Below are positions 45,884-55,256 of a DNA stretch of 64,000 nt, piece after piece. Every line of letters starts with the position of its first letter. Position 1 is the first letter of the stretch. The position numbers were made by a program, and so were the translations under genes. The notes under the pieces were generated by a model. It worked only from the letters and a program-made list of their open reading frames with translations. It was not told where the DNA came from and ran no database searches. Source of the stretch: Caulobacter sp. (GTDB taxonomy: Bacteria; Pseudomonadota; Alphaproteobacteria; Caulobacterales; Caulobacteraceae). Location: positions 39,624-103,623 of the forward strand of contig JAQGIP010000136.1 in assembly GCA_028291055.1 (NCBI GenBank), read 5' to 3'.

Positions 45884-47926
45884 GTGCTGACCCGCCCCAC
45901 ATGGCTTGACCCGGACACGCTGTCCGGCCACCCCGCCGTCGCGCATGCGGGCCGGGTGTGGCGCGAGGCGCCCGCGCCGGCGCGGTGGGGCGCGATGACG
46001 GCCGGCTTCCTGGCGTTGGCGCTGATCGTCCTGCTGCTGTTCTTCGACTGGAACTGGCTGCGCGGGCCGGTGGGCCGCATGGCCTCGGCCCGGCTGCACC
46101 GGCAGGTGACGCTGGTCGGCGATCTGAAGGTGCATCCGTTTTCGTTCAGGCCCCGCGCCGAGGCCATGGACGTGCGCATCGCCGAGCCCGACTGGGCGCG
46201 AGAGACCTCGATCAAGGAAGGCAAGCACGGCGACATGATCCGCGTGGGCCGGGTCGCCGTGCAGATCCGCCTTTGGCCGCTACTCAAGGGCCAGACCATC
46301 CTGCCGTTGCTGGAGTTCGACAGGCCGGACGTGCGCCTGCGCCGGCTGGCGGACGGGCGGTCCAACTGGACGTTCAGCGACAACACCCGCAAGGCCGGCC
46401 TGAAGCTGCCGGCCATCCAGCATCTGATCATCGACGACGGTGTGCTGAAGGTCGACGACGCGCGCAAAAAGATCACCTTCGTGGGCACGGTCAGCTCCAA
46501 CGAGCGGGCCACCGGCGCGGGCCGGGGCGTCTTCCACCTGGACGGCGACGGCAGGCTGAACGGCGAGGCCTTCACGGCACGGGTCACCGGGGCGCCGATG
46601 CTGAACGTGTCGCCGGACCGCCCCTATCCCTTCAAGGCCGAGGTCACCTCGGGGCCCAGCCATGTGCTGGCGGACGGCGACATCACCAAGCCCTTCAACC
46701 TGGGGCGCTTCCAGACCGCGCTGGACATCACCGGGCCCAACCTCAACCGCCTCTATGACCTCACGGGCCTGGCCTTCCCCAACACCCCGCCCTACCACCT
46801 GAAGGCGCGTTTGAGCCGCGACGGTCCGCACTGGAAGATCGAGGGCATATCCGGGCATGTGGGCGACAGCGACCTGGCCGGCGTCATTACCGTCGACAGC
46901 ACCAATCACCGCCCCTACCTGACCGCCGACCTGGTCTCGCGCCATCTGGAGTGGGACGACATGATGACGGTGTTCGGGGCCCCGCCCTCGGTGGCCAAGG
47001 GCCAGACCTATTCTCCCGACCAGGCGGCCCTGGCCAGGACCATGGCGGCGCAGCAGCGCATCCTGCCCGACGCCCATCTGCAGGTGGGCCGCATCCGCTC
47101 GATGGACGCGGAGGTGAAATACCGCGCTGAGCGGGTCACCGACCCGCATGTGCCCGTGCGCGCCGCCAGCGTGAGCGTGAAGCTGAAGGACGGGGTGCTG
47201 GTCGCCCAGCCGCTGCGCCTGACCCTGCCGCGCGGGACGGTGAGCGGACGCATCAGGCTGGACGCCAGCGGCGCGACGCCGGTCACCGACGCGGACCTGA
47301 CCTTGAGCGACGGCCGCCTGCAGGATTTCGTCACCGTCTCGAGCGGCGGCAAGCCGGCGATCGAGGGCGGGCTGGGCGCGCGCATCCGCCTGCATGGGGT
47401 GGGCGACAGCGTCCACCGCGCGGCGGGCGCCTCCAGCGGCACGGCCAGCGTCTTCGTGCCCGGCGGCCAGATGCGCCAGGCCTTCGCCGAACTGCTTGGC
47501 GTCAACGCCAGCGCCGGGCTGCTGAAGCTGTTGACCCACGATCAGCATGAGACGCCGATCCGCTGCGCGGTGGCCGAGTTCGACGTCAAGAACGGGGTGA
47601 TGAGCGCCAACCGCATCGTCTTCGACACGGGCGTGGTGGTGGCCGGCGGATCGGGCTGGGTGAACCTGGACACCGAGCGGATGAACCTTCGGCTGGAGGG
47701 GCATTCCAAGAAGTTCCGCATCGTGCGGGTGATCGCCCCCATCACCCTGACCGGCCCCCTGCGGAGCCCGAAGATCGGCGTCGACACGTCGAAGCTGGTG
47801 GGCCAGGGCGGCATCGGCGCGGTGCTGGGCGCGGTGGTTTCGCCCATTGCGGCGGTGCTGCCCTTCGTGTCCGCCGGCGGGGCCAAGGACGCCGATTGCG
47901 CGGCGCTGCTGGCTCACGCCGGCTGA
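45884..47926 (+). CDS. AsmA-family envelope protein
   Basis: GTG 45884, with GGAGA eight bases upstream, gives 680 residues; the open frame further upstream is not supported by conservation. An N-terminal membrane anchor (about 37-57, TAGFLALALIVLLLFFDWNW) is followed by LRGPVGRMASARLHRQVTLVG, the typical AsmA start, and by long beta-rich repeats. The C-terminal part has MRQAFAELLGVNASAGLLKLL, FDVKNGVMSANRIVFDTGVV and ITLTGPLRSPKIGVD, matching the AsmA C-terminal domain. Such proteins are thought to form lipid-transfer bridges between membranes. Confidence 0.88.
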   Translation: MLTRPTWLDPDTLSGHPAVAHAGRVWREAPAPARWGAMTAGFLALALIVLLLFFDWNWLRGPVGRMASARLHRQVTLVGDLKVHPFSFRPRAEAMDVRIAEPDWARETSIKEGKHGDMIRVGRVAVQIRLWPLLKGQTILPLLEFDRPDVRLRRLADGRSNWTFSDNTRKAGLKLPAIQHLIIDDGVLKVDDARKKITFVGTVSSNERATGAGRGVFHLDGDGRLNGEAFTARVTGAPMLNVSPDRPYPFKAEVTSGPSHVLADGDITKPFNLGRFQTALDITGPNLNRLYDLTGLAFPNTPPYHLKARLSRDGPHWKIEGISGHVGDSDLAGVITVDSTNHRPYLTADLVSRHLEWDDMMTVFGAPPSVAKGQTYSPDQAALARTMAAQQRILPDAHLQVGRIRSMDAEVKYRAERVTDPHVPVRAASVSVKLKDGVLVAQPLRLTLPRGTVSGRIRLDASGATPVTDADLTLSDGRLQDFVTVSSGGKPAIEGGLGARIRLHGVGDSVHRAAGASSGTASVFVPGGQMRQAFAELLGVNASAGLLKLLTHDQHETPIRCAVAEFDVKNGVMSANRIVFDTGVVVAGGSGWVNLDTERMNLRLEGHSKKFRIVRVIAPITLTGPLRSPKIGVDTSKLVGQGGIGAVLGAVVSPIAAVLPFVSAGGAKDADCAALLAHAG

Positions 47927-48206
47927 ATCGCGCAGAGACTTCCCGTGCGGGACCCAAGGTCAGACCCGGCAGCGCCGACTATCGAATACCCGAAGAAGTC
48001 GCCTGTCAGGTGAAAACACCGGCATTTCGTTCGCGCGTCACCAGACACCGAAACGAGGACAGACCGCGTACTCAACCATAGAATGGTTAACGCCTCAACT
48101 TTTAAATTGTCGCATCCACGGATTGTGCGAAAACCCATTTCGGGTGCACAATATTGCACCGTTATTGACGCGGCGTGATAGCCGCAAGACACCCTCGGGG
48201 GGAACC
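47927..48206. other. AT-richer leader region of the RTX gene
   Basis: 280 bases without a supported gene. The stretch 48070-48130 is AT-rich compared with its surroundings (ATAGAATGGTTAACGCC, TTTTAAATTGTCGC) and probably holds the promoter of the RTX gene. A GGGGGGA ribosome site lies just before its ATG. Confidence 0.45.
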
Positions 48207-50441
48207 ATGGCTAACTATTACGGCGGCGCCGGCGACGAAACCTGGACCGGCACGGACGGCAACGATGTCGCCTACGGCCACGGCGGCAATGACACGCTCG
48301 ACGGCGGCAACGGCAACGACAAGCTGTATGGCGACGTGGGCGCCGACATCATCTATGGCGGCGCGGGCAACGACATGCTCGACGGCGGCGGCGGGATCGA
48401 CCACCTCGAAGGCGGGCTGGGCGACGACAACTATGGCGTCGACAACACCGACGACGTGGTCGTCGAACTGGCGGGCGAGGGCTATGACACGGTCATCGCC
48501 TCGGCCAGCTACACCCTCTCGGCCAACCTCGAAAAGCTGGTGATGAAGGGCGACGGCGACATCTACGGCTTCGGCAACGAACTGGCCAACGCCATCGCCG
48601 GGACCAGCGGTTCCAACTACATCCGCGGCATGGCCGGCGACGACGCCCTGTCGGGCTATGACGGCAACGACACCATCGACGGCGGGGCCGGCAAGGACTG
48701 GATGAGCGGCGGCGCCGGTATCGACACCGCGGCTTATGACGACGCGGCTTCGGCCGTGACGGTCACCCTGCTGAAGCAGAACGTCTACCAGGACACCGGC
48801 GGCGCGGGCCTCGACGCCCTGCTGGCCTTCGAGAACCTGTCGGGCTCGGCCTTCAACGACACGCTGACCGGCGACAAGGGCGACAATTCGCTCTGGGGCA
48901 AGGACGGCAACGACCATCTCGAAGGCGGCGAGGGCGCCAACTACCTGGACGGCGGCGCCGGCAACGACCTGATGAACGCCGGGGCGGGCGACAACACCTT
49001 CTACGGCGGTGACGGCGACGACACCATGACCTCCGGCAACGGCGCCAACCTGATGTATGGCGACGCCGGCAATGACCTGATCACCTCCGGCATCGGCGGC
49101 GGCGATCTCTACGGCGGCGACGGCAACGACGTGATCAACACCGGCGTCGGCGCCGGCGCGTTGGGGGCCACCCTGGACGGCGGCGCGGGCGCCGACACCC
49201 TGAATTCCGGCTCCGCGGGCGACGCCCTCTACGGCGGCAGCGGGGCCGACCAGCTCTTCGGCGGGGCCGGCAACGACGTGCTGGATGGCGGCACGGGCCT
49301 GGACACCATGACCGGCGGCACCGGCGACGACCTCTATCTCATCGCCCTCGGCGAGACCCTCGACAGCGTGGTCGAAGCGGCGGGCGAGGGCCACGACACG
49401 GTGGAATCCTCGGCCCTGATCTACACCCTGACCGCCAACGTCGAGGACCTCAACCTCCACGACCTGGCTATCACGGGCATCGGCAACGACCTGGCCAACG
49501 TCATCACCGGCGATGCCCTGGGCAACTTCCTGTACGGCATGGGCGGCGACGACACCCTGGTCGGCAACGACGGCCTGGACACCCTCGACGGCGGCACGGG
49601 CGCCGACGCCATGTCTGGCGGCGCGGGGTCGGACAGCTACACCGTCGACAACGCCGGCGACACGGTCACCGAAGGGGCCGGCGGCGGCCTGCTGGACACC
49701 GTCTACGCTTCGGTCAGTTATACGATCGGCGCCAACGTCGAGAACCTGACCCTGACCGGCTCGGCCAACATCGACGGCCGGGGCAACGGCGACAACAACC
49801 TGATCACCGGCAACAGCGGCAACAACGTGCTGGAAGGCGGGGCCGGCAACGACACCCTCAGCGGCGGCGGCGGCAACGACACGGCCAGCTATGAACACGC
49901 CACGGCCGGGGTGAACGTCGACCTGAACAACATCTTTGCCCAGAACACCGGCGGGGCGGGGACCGACTGGCTGATCGGCATCTCAAACCTGACCGGCTCG
50001 GCCTTCAACGACACCCTGACCGGCAGCATCTTCTCCAACGTGCTGAAGGGCCTGGACGGCAACGACACCCTGTCGGGCGGCGCCTCGGCCGACCGGCTGG
50101 AGGGCGGCGCGGGCCATGACGGCCTGACCGGCGGCATCGGCGCGGACACCTTCGTCTTCGCCTCCACCAACGCCGCCGACAGCGACACTGTGTCCGGCTT
50201 CCAACACAATACGGACAAGGTAGAGCTTAGCGCCGCGGCCTTCGGGCTGGCGGCGGGACCGCTGGCGGCCAACATGTTCGTGTCGGGCGCGGCGGCCACG
50301 GAAGCCCACGGCCAGTTCATCTTCGACGCCTCCCACAATCTCTACTGGGATGCGGACGGCACGGGCGGCGGAGCAGCGGTGCTGCTGGCCGGCTTCGGCG
50401 CCAACACGGTTTCCCTCTCCGACGTGATCGTCGGACCCTAG
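48207..50441 (+). CDS. large RTX calcium-binding protein (type I secretion substrate)
   Basis: ATG 48207 gives 744 residues with no N-terminal signal, as expected for type I secretion. It consists almost wholly of RTX nonapeptides (GGxGxDxLx), e.g. GGNDTLDGGNGNDKLYGD and GGAGNDVLDGGTGLDTMTGG, in several blocks separated by beta-sandwich-like spacers (VVELAGEGYDTVIASASYTL, repeated as VVEAAGEGHDTVESSALIYTL and VTEGAGGGLLDTVYASVSY). The C-terminal domain (ADTFVFASTNAADSDTVSGF and the end ANTVSLSDVIVGP) is the secretion-signal type. There is no recognisable enzymatic domain, so a structural or adhesive role is likely. No T1SS genes are in the window. Confidence 0.88.
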   Translation: MANYYGGAGDETWTGTDGNDVAYGHGGNDTLDGGNGNDKLYGDVGADIIYGGAGNDMLDGGGGIDHLEGGLGDDNYGVDNTDDVVVELAGEGYDTVIASASYTLSANLEKLVMKGDGDIYGFGNELANAIAGTSGSNYIRGMAGDDALSGYDGNDTIDGGAGKDWMSGGAGIDTAAYDDAASAVTVTLLKQNVYQDTGGAGLDALLAFENLSGSAFNDTLTGDKGDNSLWGKDGNDHLEGGEGANYLDGGAGNDLMNAGAGDNTFYGGDGDDTMTSGNGANLMYGDAGNDLITSGIGGGDLYGGDGNDVINTGVGAGALGATLDGGAGADTLNSGSAGDALYGGSGADQLFGGAGNDVLDGGTGLDTMTGGTGDDLYLIALGETLDSVVEAAGEGHDTVESSALIYTLTANVEDLNLHDLAITGIGNDLANVITGDALGNFLYGMGGDDTLVGNDGLDTLDGGTGADAMSGGAGSDSYTVDNAGDTVTEGAGGGLLDTVYASVSYTIGANVENLTLTGSANIDGRGNGDNNLITGNSGNNVLEGGAGNDTLSGGGGNDTASYEHATAGVNVDLNNIFAQNTGGAGTDWLIGISNLTGSAFNDTLTGSIFSNVLKGLDGNDTLSGGASADRLEGGAGHDGLTGGIGADTFVFASTNAADSDTVSGFQHNTDKVELSAAAFGLAAGPLAANMFVSGAAATEAHGQFIFDASHNLYWDADGTGGGAAVLLAGFGANTVSLSDVIVGP

Positions 50442-50450
50442 GGGGCGAAG

Positions 50451-50488
50451 CGGCCGGGGGACCCCACGCCCCCGGCCGTTACTATTTT
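50451..50488 (+). terminator. terminator of the RTX gene
   Basis: CGGCCGGGGG at 50451-50460 pairs perfectly with 50469-50478 around an 8-base loop, followed by TTACTATTTT. It begins 10 bases after the RTX stop codon, a textbook intrinsic terminator. Confidence 0.88.
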
Positions 50489-50520
50489 GGGGACTGACGA
50501 CGACTTTGAGAATCGACTGG

Positions 50521-50545
50521 GGCCGCCCGCGAGGGCGGCCTTTTT
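50521..50545 (+). terminator. second terminator hairpin
   Basis: GGCCGCCC at 50521-50528 pairs perfectly with 50533-50540 around GCGA, followed by five T. It lies between the RTX terminator and the stop of the convergent hydrolase gene, so it could back up the first terminator. The stem also lies just past the hydrolase stop on the minus strand. Confidence 0.75.
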
Positions 50546-50561
50546 CGTTGCGGCGGCCCGG

Positions 50562-51722
50562 TCAGGCCATATCCGGCAAGGCGGCCAGGATCGGGACCAG
50601 CCAGTCGCCGATGAATTTGAAGCCGTTTGCCCCCTCGGTCAGGCCCAGGCGGACCAGGACCAGCTTCTTGGACGGCACGACCAGCACCACCTGGCCGGAA
50701 TGGCCCTCCGCCGAATAGGCGTCCATGGGCCCCGCGCCGCCCATCAGGCCCAGCGGCTTGCCGTCGGCCCCGGCCTTGGCCTCCAGCCAGAAGCCCGCGC
50801 CATAGTCGGGCTTGATCGTCGGCGTGCGCGCGAACTTCACCCAGCCCTCGGGCAGGAGGCGCTTTCCGCCCCAGATCCCGTCCAGCCGGTAGAGCTCGCC
50901 GAAGCGGGCGTAGTCGCGGGCCGAGGCATAGATCAGCGAGCCGCCGTACAGGCCGCCGGACGGATCGAACTCCGCTACCGCCGTATCCATGCCGAGCGGG
51001 GCGAACAGGCTTTCACGCATCCATCCGCTCATGGCCGCGCGCCGCTCGCGGGGATCGCGGGCGGTGGGGAAGATCAGCGCCTGCAACTCGGCCGCCGCCA
51101 GCTGGAAGGAGCCGGTGGAGTAGCGCCAGTGGGTTCCCGGCGGATAGGCGAGCGAACGCCCGCCCGCATAGGCCGCGCCGTTCAGCCGGCCGGGCCCATA
51201 GAGCATCTTGGTGGCGTCGCTATCGACCACGCTGTAGGCGGCCTCGTCCCAGGCCAGCCCGTCGGTGAGGGTCAGCAGGCTGCGCAGGGTCAGCTTCGGA
51301 TCCGGGTGGGCCACCGTGGTCAGGGGCCGGTCGGGATCGATCCTGCCCTGCAGCACCGCCGCCCCGACCAGGGCCTGAGTGAAGGACTTGGCCATCGACC
51401 AGGAGACGTGGCGCGTCGCCGGGCCGTGGTCCCTGCCGTAGCGCTCCAGCACCAGGCGCCCGTCCTGAATGATGACCAGGGCGTCGCTGCGCCCCAGGCC
51501 GGGAATGGCGCCGGACATGGCCCTGTCCCATGACCGCTCGGCCACCGCGATGTCGCCCTTGGCCGCGCCCACGGGCCACGGCGGGCTGGGCGCGGAGCTG
51601 ACGGCGGTGGCATCGCCCGCCGCCGGCGCCTCGGCCCGGCCGGCCCGGGGCATCAGCCCGCCCACCGCCAGCGCCGCGCCGGCCGCGCCGCCCAGGCCCA
51701 AGACAAGATCCCGCCGCTTCAT
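50562..51722 (-). CDS. exported serine hydrolase (beta-lactamase-related)
   Basis: ATG 51722 gives 386 residues. The N-terminus MKRRDLVLGLGGAAGAALAV is a twin-arginine-like signal ending near AGRAEA, so the enzyme is periplasmic. SxxK is SMAK (residues 109-112) in HVSWSMAKSFTQALVG, followed by the Tyr motif YSTGSFQLAAAELQ and the third motif region EGHSGQVVLVVPSKK. It belongs to the class C beta-lactamase/6-aminohexanoate-dimer hydrolase-like group. The substrate is unknown. Confidence 0.87.
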   Translation of the reverse strand: MKRRDLVLGLGGAAGAALAVGGLMPRAGRAEAPAAGDATAVSSAPSPPWPVGAAKGDIAVAERSWDRAMSGAIPGLGRSDALVIIQDGRLVLERYGRDHGPATRHVSWSMAKSFTQALVGAAVLQGRIDPDRPLTTVAHPDPKLTLRSLLTLTDGLAWDEAAYSVVDSDATKMLYGPGRLNGAAYAGGRSLAYPPGTHWRYSTGSFQLAAAELQALIFPTARDPRERRAAMSGWMRESLFAPLGMDTAVAEFDPSGGLYGGSLIYASARDYARFGELYRLDGIWGGKRLLPEGWVKFARTPTIKPDYGAGFWLEAKAGADGKPLGLMGGAGPMDAYSAEGHSGQVVLVVPSKKLVLVRLGLTEGANGFKFIGDWLVPILAALPDMA

Positions 51723-51781
51723 GTGAGCCCTCCCGGCCGACAGGCGCGAGCATGGGCGAAACCGCGCGCCCCGGCAAACCT

Positions 51782-52411
51782 CTAGAAGGGGATGACGCAG
51801 GCCACGCCGACGGTCACGTCGTGCTGCTCCGCGCCACCCGGCGGCGCGACCTCGCTCATCTGGGCGCGCACGCGGCAGCCCTTCTTGGGCCGGCGGGTCA
51901 GGAAGGGCTCGCGGCCCTGATCGGCGGTGAAGGCCGCCCGCTTGGCGGGATCGAGGGCCAGGGGCAGAGCGCGTCCCGGCCCGGCCCTCGCCATCCGCCG
52001 TTCGCATCCCTGCCGCTCCGCCGCCGACAGCTGCAGGAAATCGGCATTGCCGCAGCCTACCGATCCGCGCAGGGCCAGGCCGGGATCAAAGCCGGACGCG
52101 GGCGGCGCCATGGGCGGCGGCGCGGGCGACAGGACGGATGGCGGCGGGGACGGCGCGTCGGCGGGCGGCGGCGCGGGACGTATCTGGATTTCTGAAGGCC
52201 GGGACGCGGCCTGGACGAAGGCAGTCCGCGCCGGGGGCCGAGGCCGCCACGCCGGCGCCAGCTCGACCTCGATGATCTGAGGCCCGGGCGGGGCGTCGAC
52301 GACCCTTATGCCCAGCATCAGCCCGCCGATCATCGCCACATGCAGCGCGGCGGCCAAGCCCAGGCCCCACCATCGCCGCGCGCGTTTCGGCTTCCGATCG
52401 GCCAGCGCCAT
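51782..52411 (-). CDS. TonB-like proline-rich inner-membrane protein
   Basis: 209 residues: one N-terminal membrane helix (LGLAAALHVAMIGGLMLG), then IIEVELAPAW and a proline-rich spacer (APPPADAPSPPPSVLSP) of the kind that spans the periplasm in TonB. The C-terminal half (GCGNADFLQLSAAERQGC and the end of the protein) has cysteines and does not look like the standard TonB C-terminal domain, so receptor coupling is doubtful. No exbB or exbD gene is near. Confidence 0.65.
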   Translation of the reverse strand: MALADRKPKRARRWWGLGLAAALHVAMIGGLMLGIRVVDAPPGPQIIEVELAPAWRPRPPARTAFVQAASRPSEIQIRPAPPPADAPSPPPSVLSPAPPPMAPPASGFDPGLALRGSVGCGNADFLQLSAAERQGCERRMARAGPGRALPLALDPAKRAAFTADQGREPFLTRRPKKGCRVRAQMSEVAPPGGAEQHDVTVGVACVIPF

Positions 52412-52532
52412 CGCCGGTCCGCCCCCTGTTCAACCCGCCTTTCGAAAACAACCGCCGCTGGTGTCGGTTTGATGGCCGCAACGTGGCGCCCGCCAGCGCT
52501 TCGTGCCAACCTCGCCGCAACGGGGGAGACGC

Positions 52533-52889
52533 ATGAGCCAGGACACACCGAGCGCCGCACGCGCGCCCAAACGCCGCCACTGGCTGCGCTGGATTCTGCT
52601 GGCCGTCCTGCTGCTGCTCGTCGGCGGCGCGACCTACGGCTACAACAAGGTCGCCCCCTACGCCCGCATCGGCGGGACCTACATTGCCAAGCAGTACTGC
52701 TCCTGCCTGTTCGTCACCGGCCGCTCGGAAGCCTCCTGCAAGGCCGAGTTCAAGCCCGACATCGACAGGTTCACCGTGAGCGTCGACCGCTCGGGGCTTC
52801 CGGCCAAGGCCACAGTGAAGACCCGCCTGGCCATCTTCAGCGCCGAGGCCACCTATGAGGCGCCCTATGGGTGCAGGGTGGGGAAGTAG
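52533..52889 (+). CDS. small membrane-anchored protein of unknown function
   Basis: ATG 52533 with GGGGGAGA upstream gives 118 residues. A basic start (RAPKRRHWLRW) leads into a membrane helix ILLAVLLLLVGGATYGY, then an exposed domain with three cysteines near YCSCLFV and ASCKAEF and one near the end (YGCRVGK), which could form two disulfides. The family is unknown to me. It is divergent from the TonB-like gene and convergent with the pentapeptide gene. Confidence 0.7.
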   Translation: MSQDTPSAARAPKRRHWLRWILLAVLLLLVGGATYGYNKVAPYARIGGTYIAKQYCSCLFVTGRSEASCKAEFKPDIDRFTVSVDRSGLPAKATVKTRLAIFSAEATYEAPYGCRVGK

Positions 52890-52901
52890 CGGGCGGCCGC
52901 C

Positions 52902-53612
52902 TCAGCGCACCGTCAGGCCCAGTTCCGACAGCAGGCCGCTCGCCTGATCGCGGGAGATGATCGCGCCGCGGAACGGCGTGGCGTCGGTGAGGCGCAGGCC
53001 GCCGAGATCGCAGCCGCGAAGATCTGCCCCTTCGAATCTGGCGCCCTTCAGGTTGGCGTCGCGCAGGCTGCAGGCGTCGAAGACGGCGTCGCGGAAGTCG
53101 GCGGCCTTCAGGTCGGCCTGGGCGAAGTCGAGCCGGGTCAGGCGCTGTTTGCGGAAGGAGAAGGCGGGCAGGCGCGCGGCGATCAGCAGCACCTCCTCGA
53201 ATAGCGTCTCGAAGGCCTTGGCGTCGGTGAAGTCGGCGCCGGTCAGCTTGCCGCCCCGGAACAGCGCCTGGGACAGCCGCGCGCGGCGGAACAGGGCGTT
53301 GTTGAAATCGCCGCCCTGAAAGCGGGCCTCGGTCAGGTCGGCGCCGCTGAAGTCGGCGAAGGCGCCCCGGCAGCCGGTCCAACGGCTGGTTTCCAGCCGG
53401 GCGTCGGTGAACACGGCCTGGCGCAGCGCGCAGCGTTCGAAGGCCCAGCCGGTGAGGTCGAGGTCGGACAGGTCGGCCTCCTCCAGGCCGCAGCCGACCA
53501 GCTTCACCGGATCGGCGGCGCGCGACAGCGGCTCCAGGTCGGCGCGGGTCAGCGCCTGGTCTTCCAGGGTCTGGGCGAAGGCCGGCTCGGAGGGATGGGG
53601 CGCGGCGACCAT
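52902..53612 (-). CDS. pentapeptide-repeat protein (Qnr-like architecture)
   Basis: 236 residues made largely of A(D/N)LxX pentapeptides: ADLSDLDLTGWAFERCALRQ, ADFSGADLTEARFQGGDFNN, ALFRRARLSQALFRGGKLTG, ADLKAADFRDAVFDACSLRD and ANLKGARFEGADLRGCDLGG. The fold is a right-handed quadrilateral beta-helix. The break near residues 125-155 (FETLFEEVLLIAARLPAFSF) resembles the loops of Qnr and related gyrase-protecting proteins. A gyrase role is only possible, not shown. It is the last gene before the accessory island. Confidence 0.85.
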   Translation of the reverse strand: MVAAPHPSEPAFAQTLEDQALTRADLEPLSRAADPVKLVGCGLEEADLSDLDLTGWAFERCALRQAVFTDARLETSRWTGCRGAFADFSGADLTEARFQGGDFNNALFRRARLSQALFRGGKLTGADFTDAKAFETLFEEVLLIAARLPAFSFRKQRLTRLDFAQADLKAADFRDAVFDACSLRDANLKGARFEGADLRGCDLGGLRLTDATPFRGAIISRDQASGLLSELGLTVR

Positions 53613-54771
53613 GGGTTCATCCCTCTGCGGGCCGCCCCGACCAGCTGGGCGCCGGCAACCATCGCGCGGCGCATCTGAGGTTTTGTGTCGCGTTTCATTG
53701 GGGGCGATTCAGGCATCCACGTTACTAACTGAAATCGCTGCACATTTATCGCGCCCAAAAGACGAGCATTGATTCCGTCTTCAGAGAAATCGATTCGAAA
53801 CGCCCCCAATTTCACTCCCGATGATTCTCGCCCGTAATTGTTTGAAAAATATACAGAAAATTTCTCAGGGATTTTAGAATAACCTCAAGGGGGACATGAC
53901 CCAAAGTCCACCGTTTAGCTCTGTTCCGCGGGGACGGAATAATTCGCCTACGCTCGCCAGGCCGCAGCGACCACGAAGCTCAACCTCGAATTCGAGGCGA
54001 TCGCCGACGAGATTTTCTTCTCCGCTGGCTGCGAGGCCAATCAGGTCACGCACGTCGGCGCATTTGATGGAGAGGGCAGCCTCCGCTTCTATGGGTGCCT
54101 GATGAGCCCGAGGCTCTCGCGCGTTCCGGCGACTTCGTTCGAATTCAGGTCCTATTCGATGAAGCTCAAGCGTACCCCTCCCGCGCAGGTGTCGAGGCGC
54201 CCGCAACTGGGGGGTGGGGTCTGGCAAGGGTAGCCATCGCCAACGCATTCGACCCACCCATGACCATCGGGATCGGGGGCCTTCACCAGCAGCCCAATCA
54301 TAACCCTCGTAGGCATTTCGACCAGGCCGATCTGCAGCTTCGTCGGCGTGAAGACCGTCGAAAAAGGCCCTTGAGGATAGTTGATCGGCCGGCCTACTTG
54401 TTGCGGGAGCCGACGATCACCGTCGATGCCACAAATCCCAAAATGATGTCCCATGAGTTCGCCTCTGCGCTTCGGGTTAGTGATGAATCTGTGCAACCAC
54501 ATTGGCCAGGATTCCTGATCACAACTCAGGTCTCGCCGGAGCGCTCCAAGTAGTATTTCTAGGAAACTGGCTGGATGAGGTCGTCGCTGCCCCGCAGGCC
54601 GAACTCTCGGTAGTCTATACAACAATTATAGAGAGAAGTCAAGATTTTGCCGTCGACCTGTCATTGCGTAGGCGGTGCCGACATCATGCGTTCGCAGCGG
54701 ACGAGGAAGTGGCGGCCGAGAACGTTGTTGAATTTTCACCACAAAATCGTGTGGCGTGTGGACTACACTGA
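53613..54771. other. AT-richer accessory stretch without a confident gene
   Basis: About 1.16 kb of visibly lower GC content, e.g. around 53830-53880 and 54600-54650. It contains a short inverted repeat ATTGGGGGCG (53698-53707)/CGCCCCCAAT (53801-53810), one coding-like frame without a start (53943-54233) and overlapping open frames on both strands at 54095-54625 that I cannot assign. It looks like decayed cargo or junction sequence of the neighbouring transposon remnant. Confidence 0.5.
53943..54233 (+). pseudogene. coding-like fragment with no start codon
   Basis: A 96-codon open frame follows a TAA stop and has no ATG or GTG near its beginning. Its translation looks protein-like, for example TTKLNLEFEAIADEIFFSAG followed by NQVTHVGAFDGEGSLRFYG. 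This suggests the internal part of an interrupted gene. I do not recognise it. An antisense frame over the same bases is also open and I cannot rule it out. Confidence 0.3.
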
Positions 54772-55158
54772 TCATGGTTCGTCGCGGCGTCCAGGATCGG
54801 CGCCAGCGGCGACCATTTCACCTTCAATACCCTGGCTGGCCGCCGCCTGCTTTGAGACTTCGGCTCCCGCACTGGGGGCTTCGGTCGCATTGCCGTCCGC
54901 GTGGCGCTCGCATTCCTTTAACATGGCGCCGAACAGCTTTGGCGGCAGATAGTCTGAGTGGGCCGGCATGCAGTGTGAGATGGCCGCTTCGCGCTTCTGC
55001 CGATCGCGCGCAAGGTTATCCGCTTCAAGACGAAGCTTGGTCTCCTCAACGCTTGGCGCTGGGGTCTGTAACGTGTCGTTGTGAGACGGGGTCGCGGCGA
55101 CAGCCGCGCCGATAACGACAACGCCGACTATCAAAGTTGCGCCGATTGCCCTGAGCAT
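54772..55158 (-). CDS. small exported or membrane-anchored hypothetical protein
   Basis: ATG 55158 gives 128 residues. MLRAIGATLIVGVVVIGAAV is a signal peptide or anchor, followed by a helical, charged stretch (ETKLRLEADNLARDRQKREA) and a short motif SHCMPAHSDYLPPKLFGAM, then a low-complexity Ala/Gly-rich end. The family is unknown to me. It lies downstream of tniQ on the same strand and may be transposon cargo. Confidence 0.55.
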   Translation of the reverse strand: MLRAIGATLIVGVVVIGAAVAATPSHNDTLQTPAPSVEETKLRLEADNLARDRQKREAAISHCMPAHSDYLPPKLFGAMLKECERHADGNATEAPSAGAEVSKQAAASQGIEGEMVAAGADPGRRDEP

Positions 55159-55256
55159 CAACCCAAACCCTCTCGATCCAATAGGGTCTATTTTGCCTCT
55201 CACTGGTAAATTAAATAGGCACTATAGATCCTGGAGCTATTTTGCTCGTGGCCGCC

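Noticed and set aside
48162..49898. 578-residue minus-strand frame over the RTX gene
   Set aside because: Arises from the repetitive RTX codons; Val/Ala/Gly-rich with no family features.
53698..53810. Terminal repeat of the transposon at ATTGGGGGCG/CGCCCCCAAT
   Set aside because: The arms are only 10 bp, 93 bases apart, with no TGT...ACA end or target duplication and no partner near 59.4 kb.
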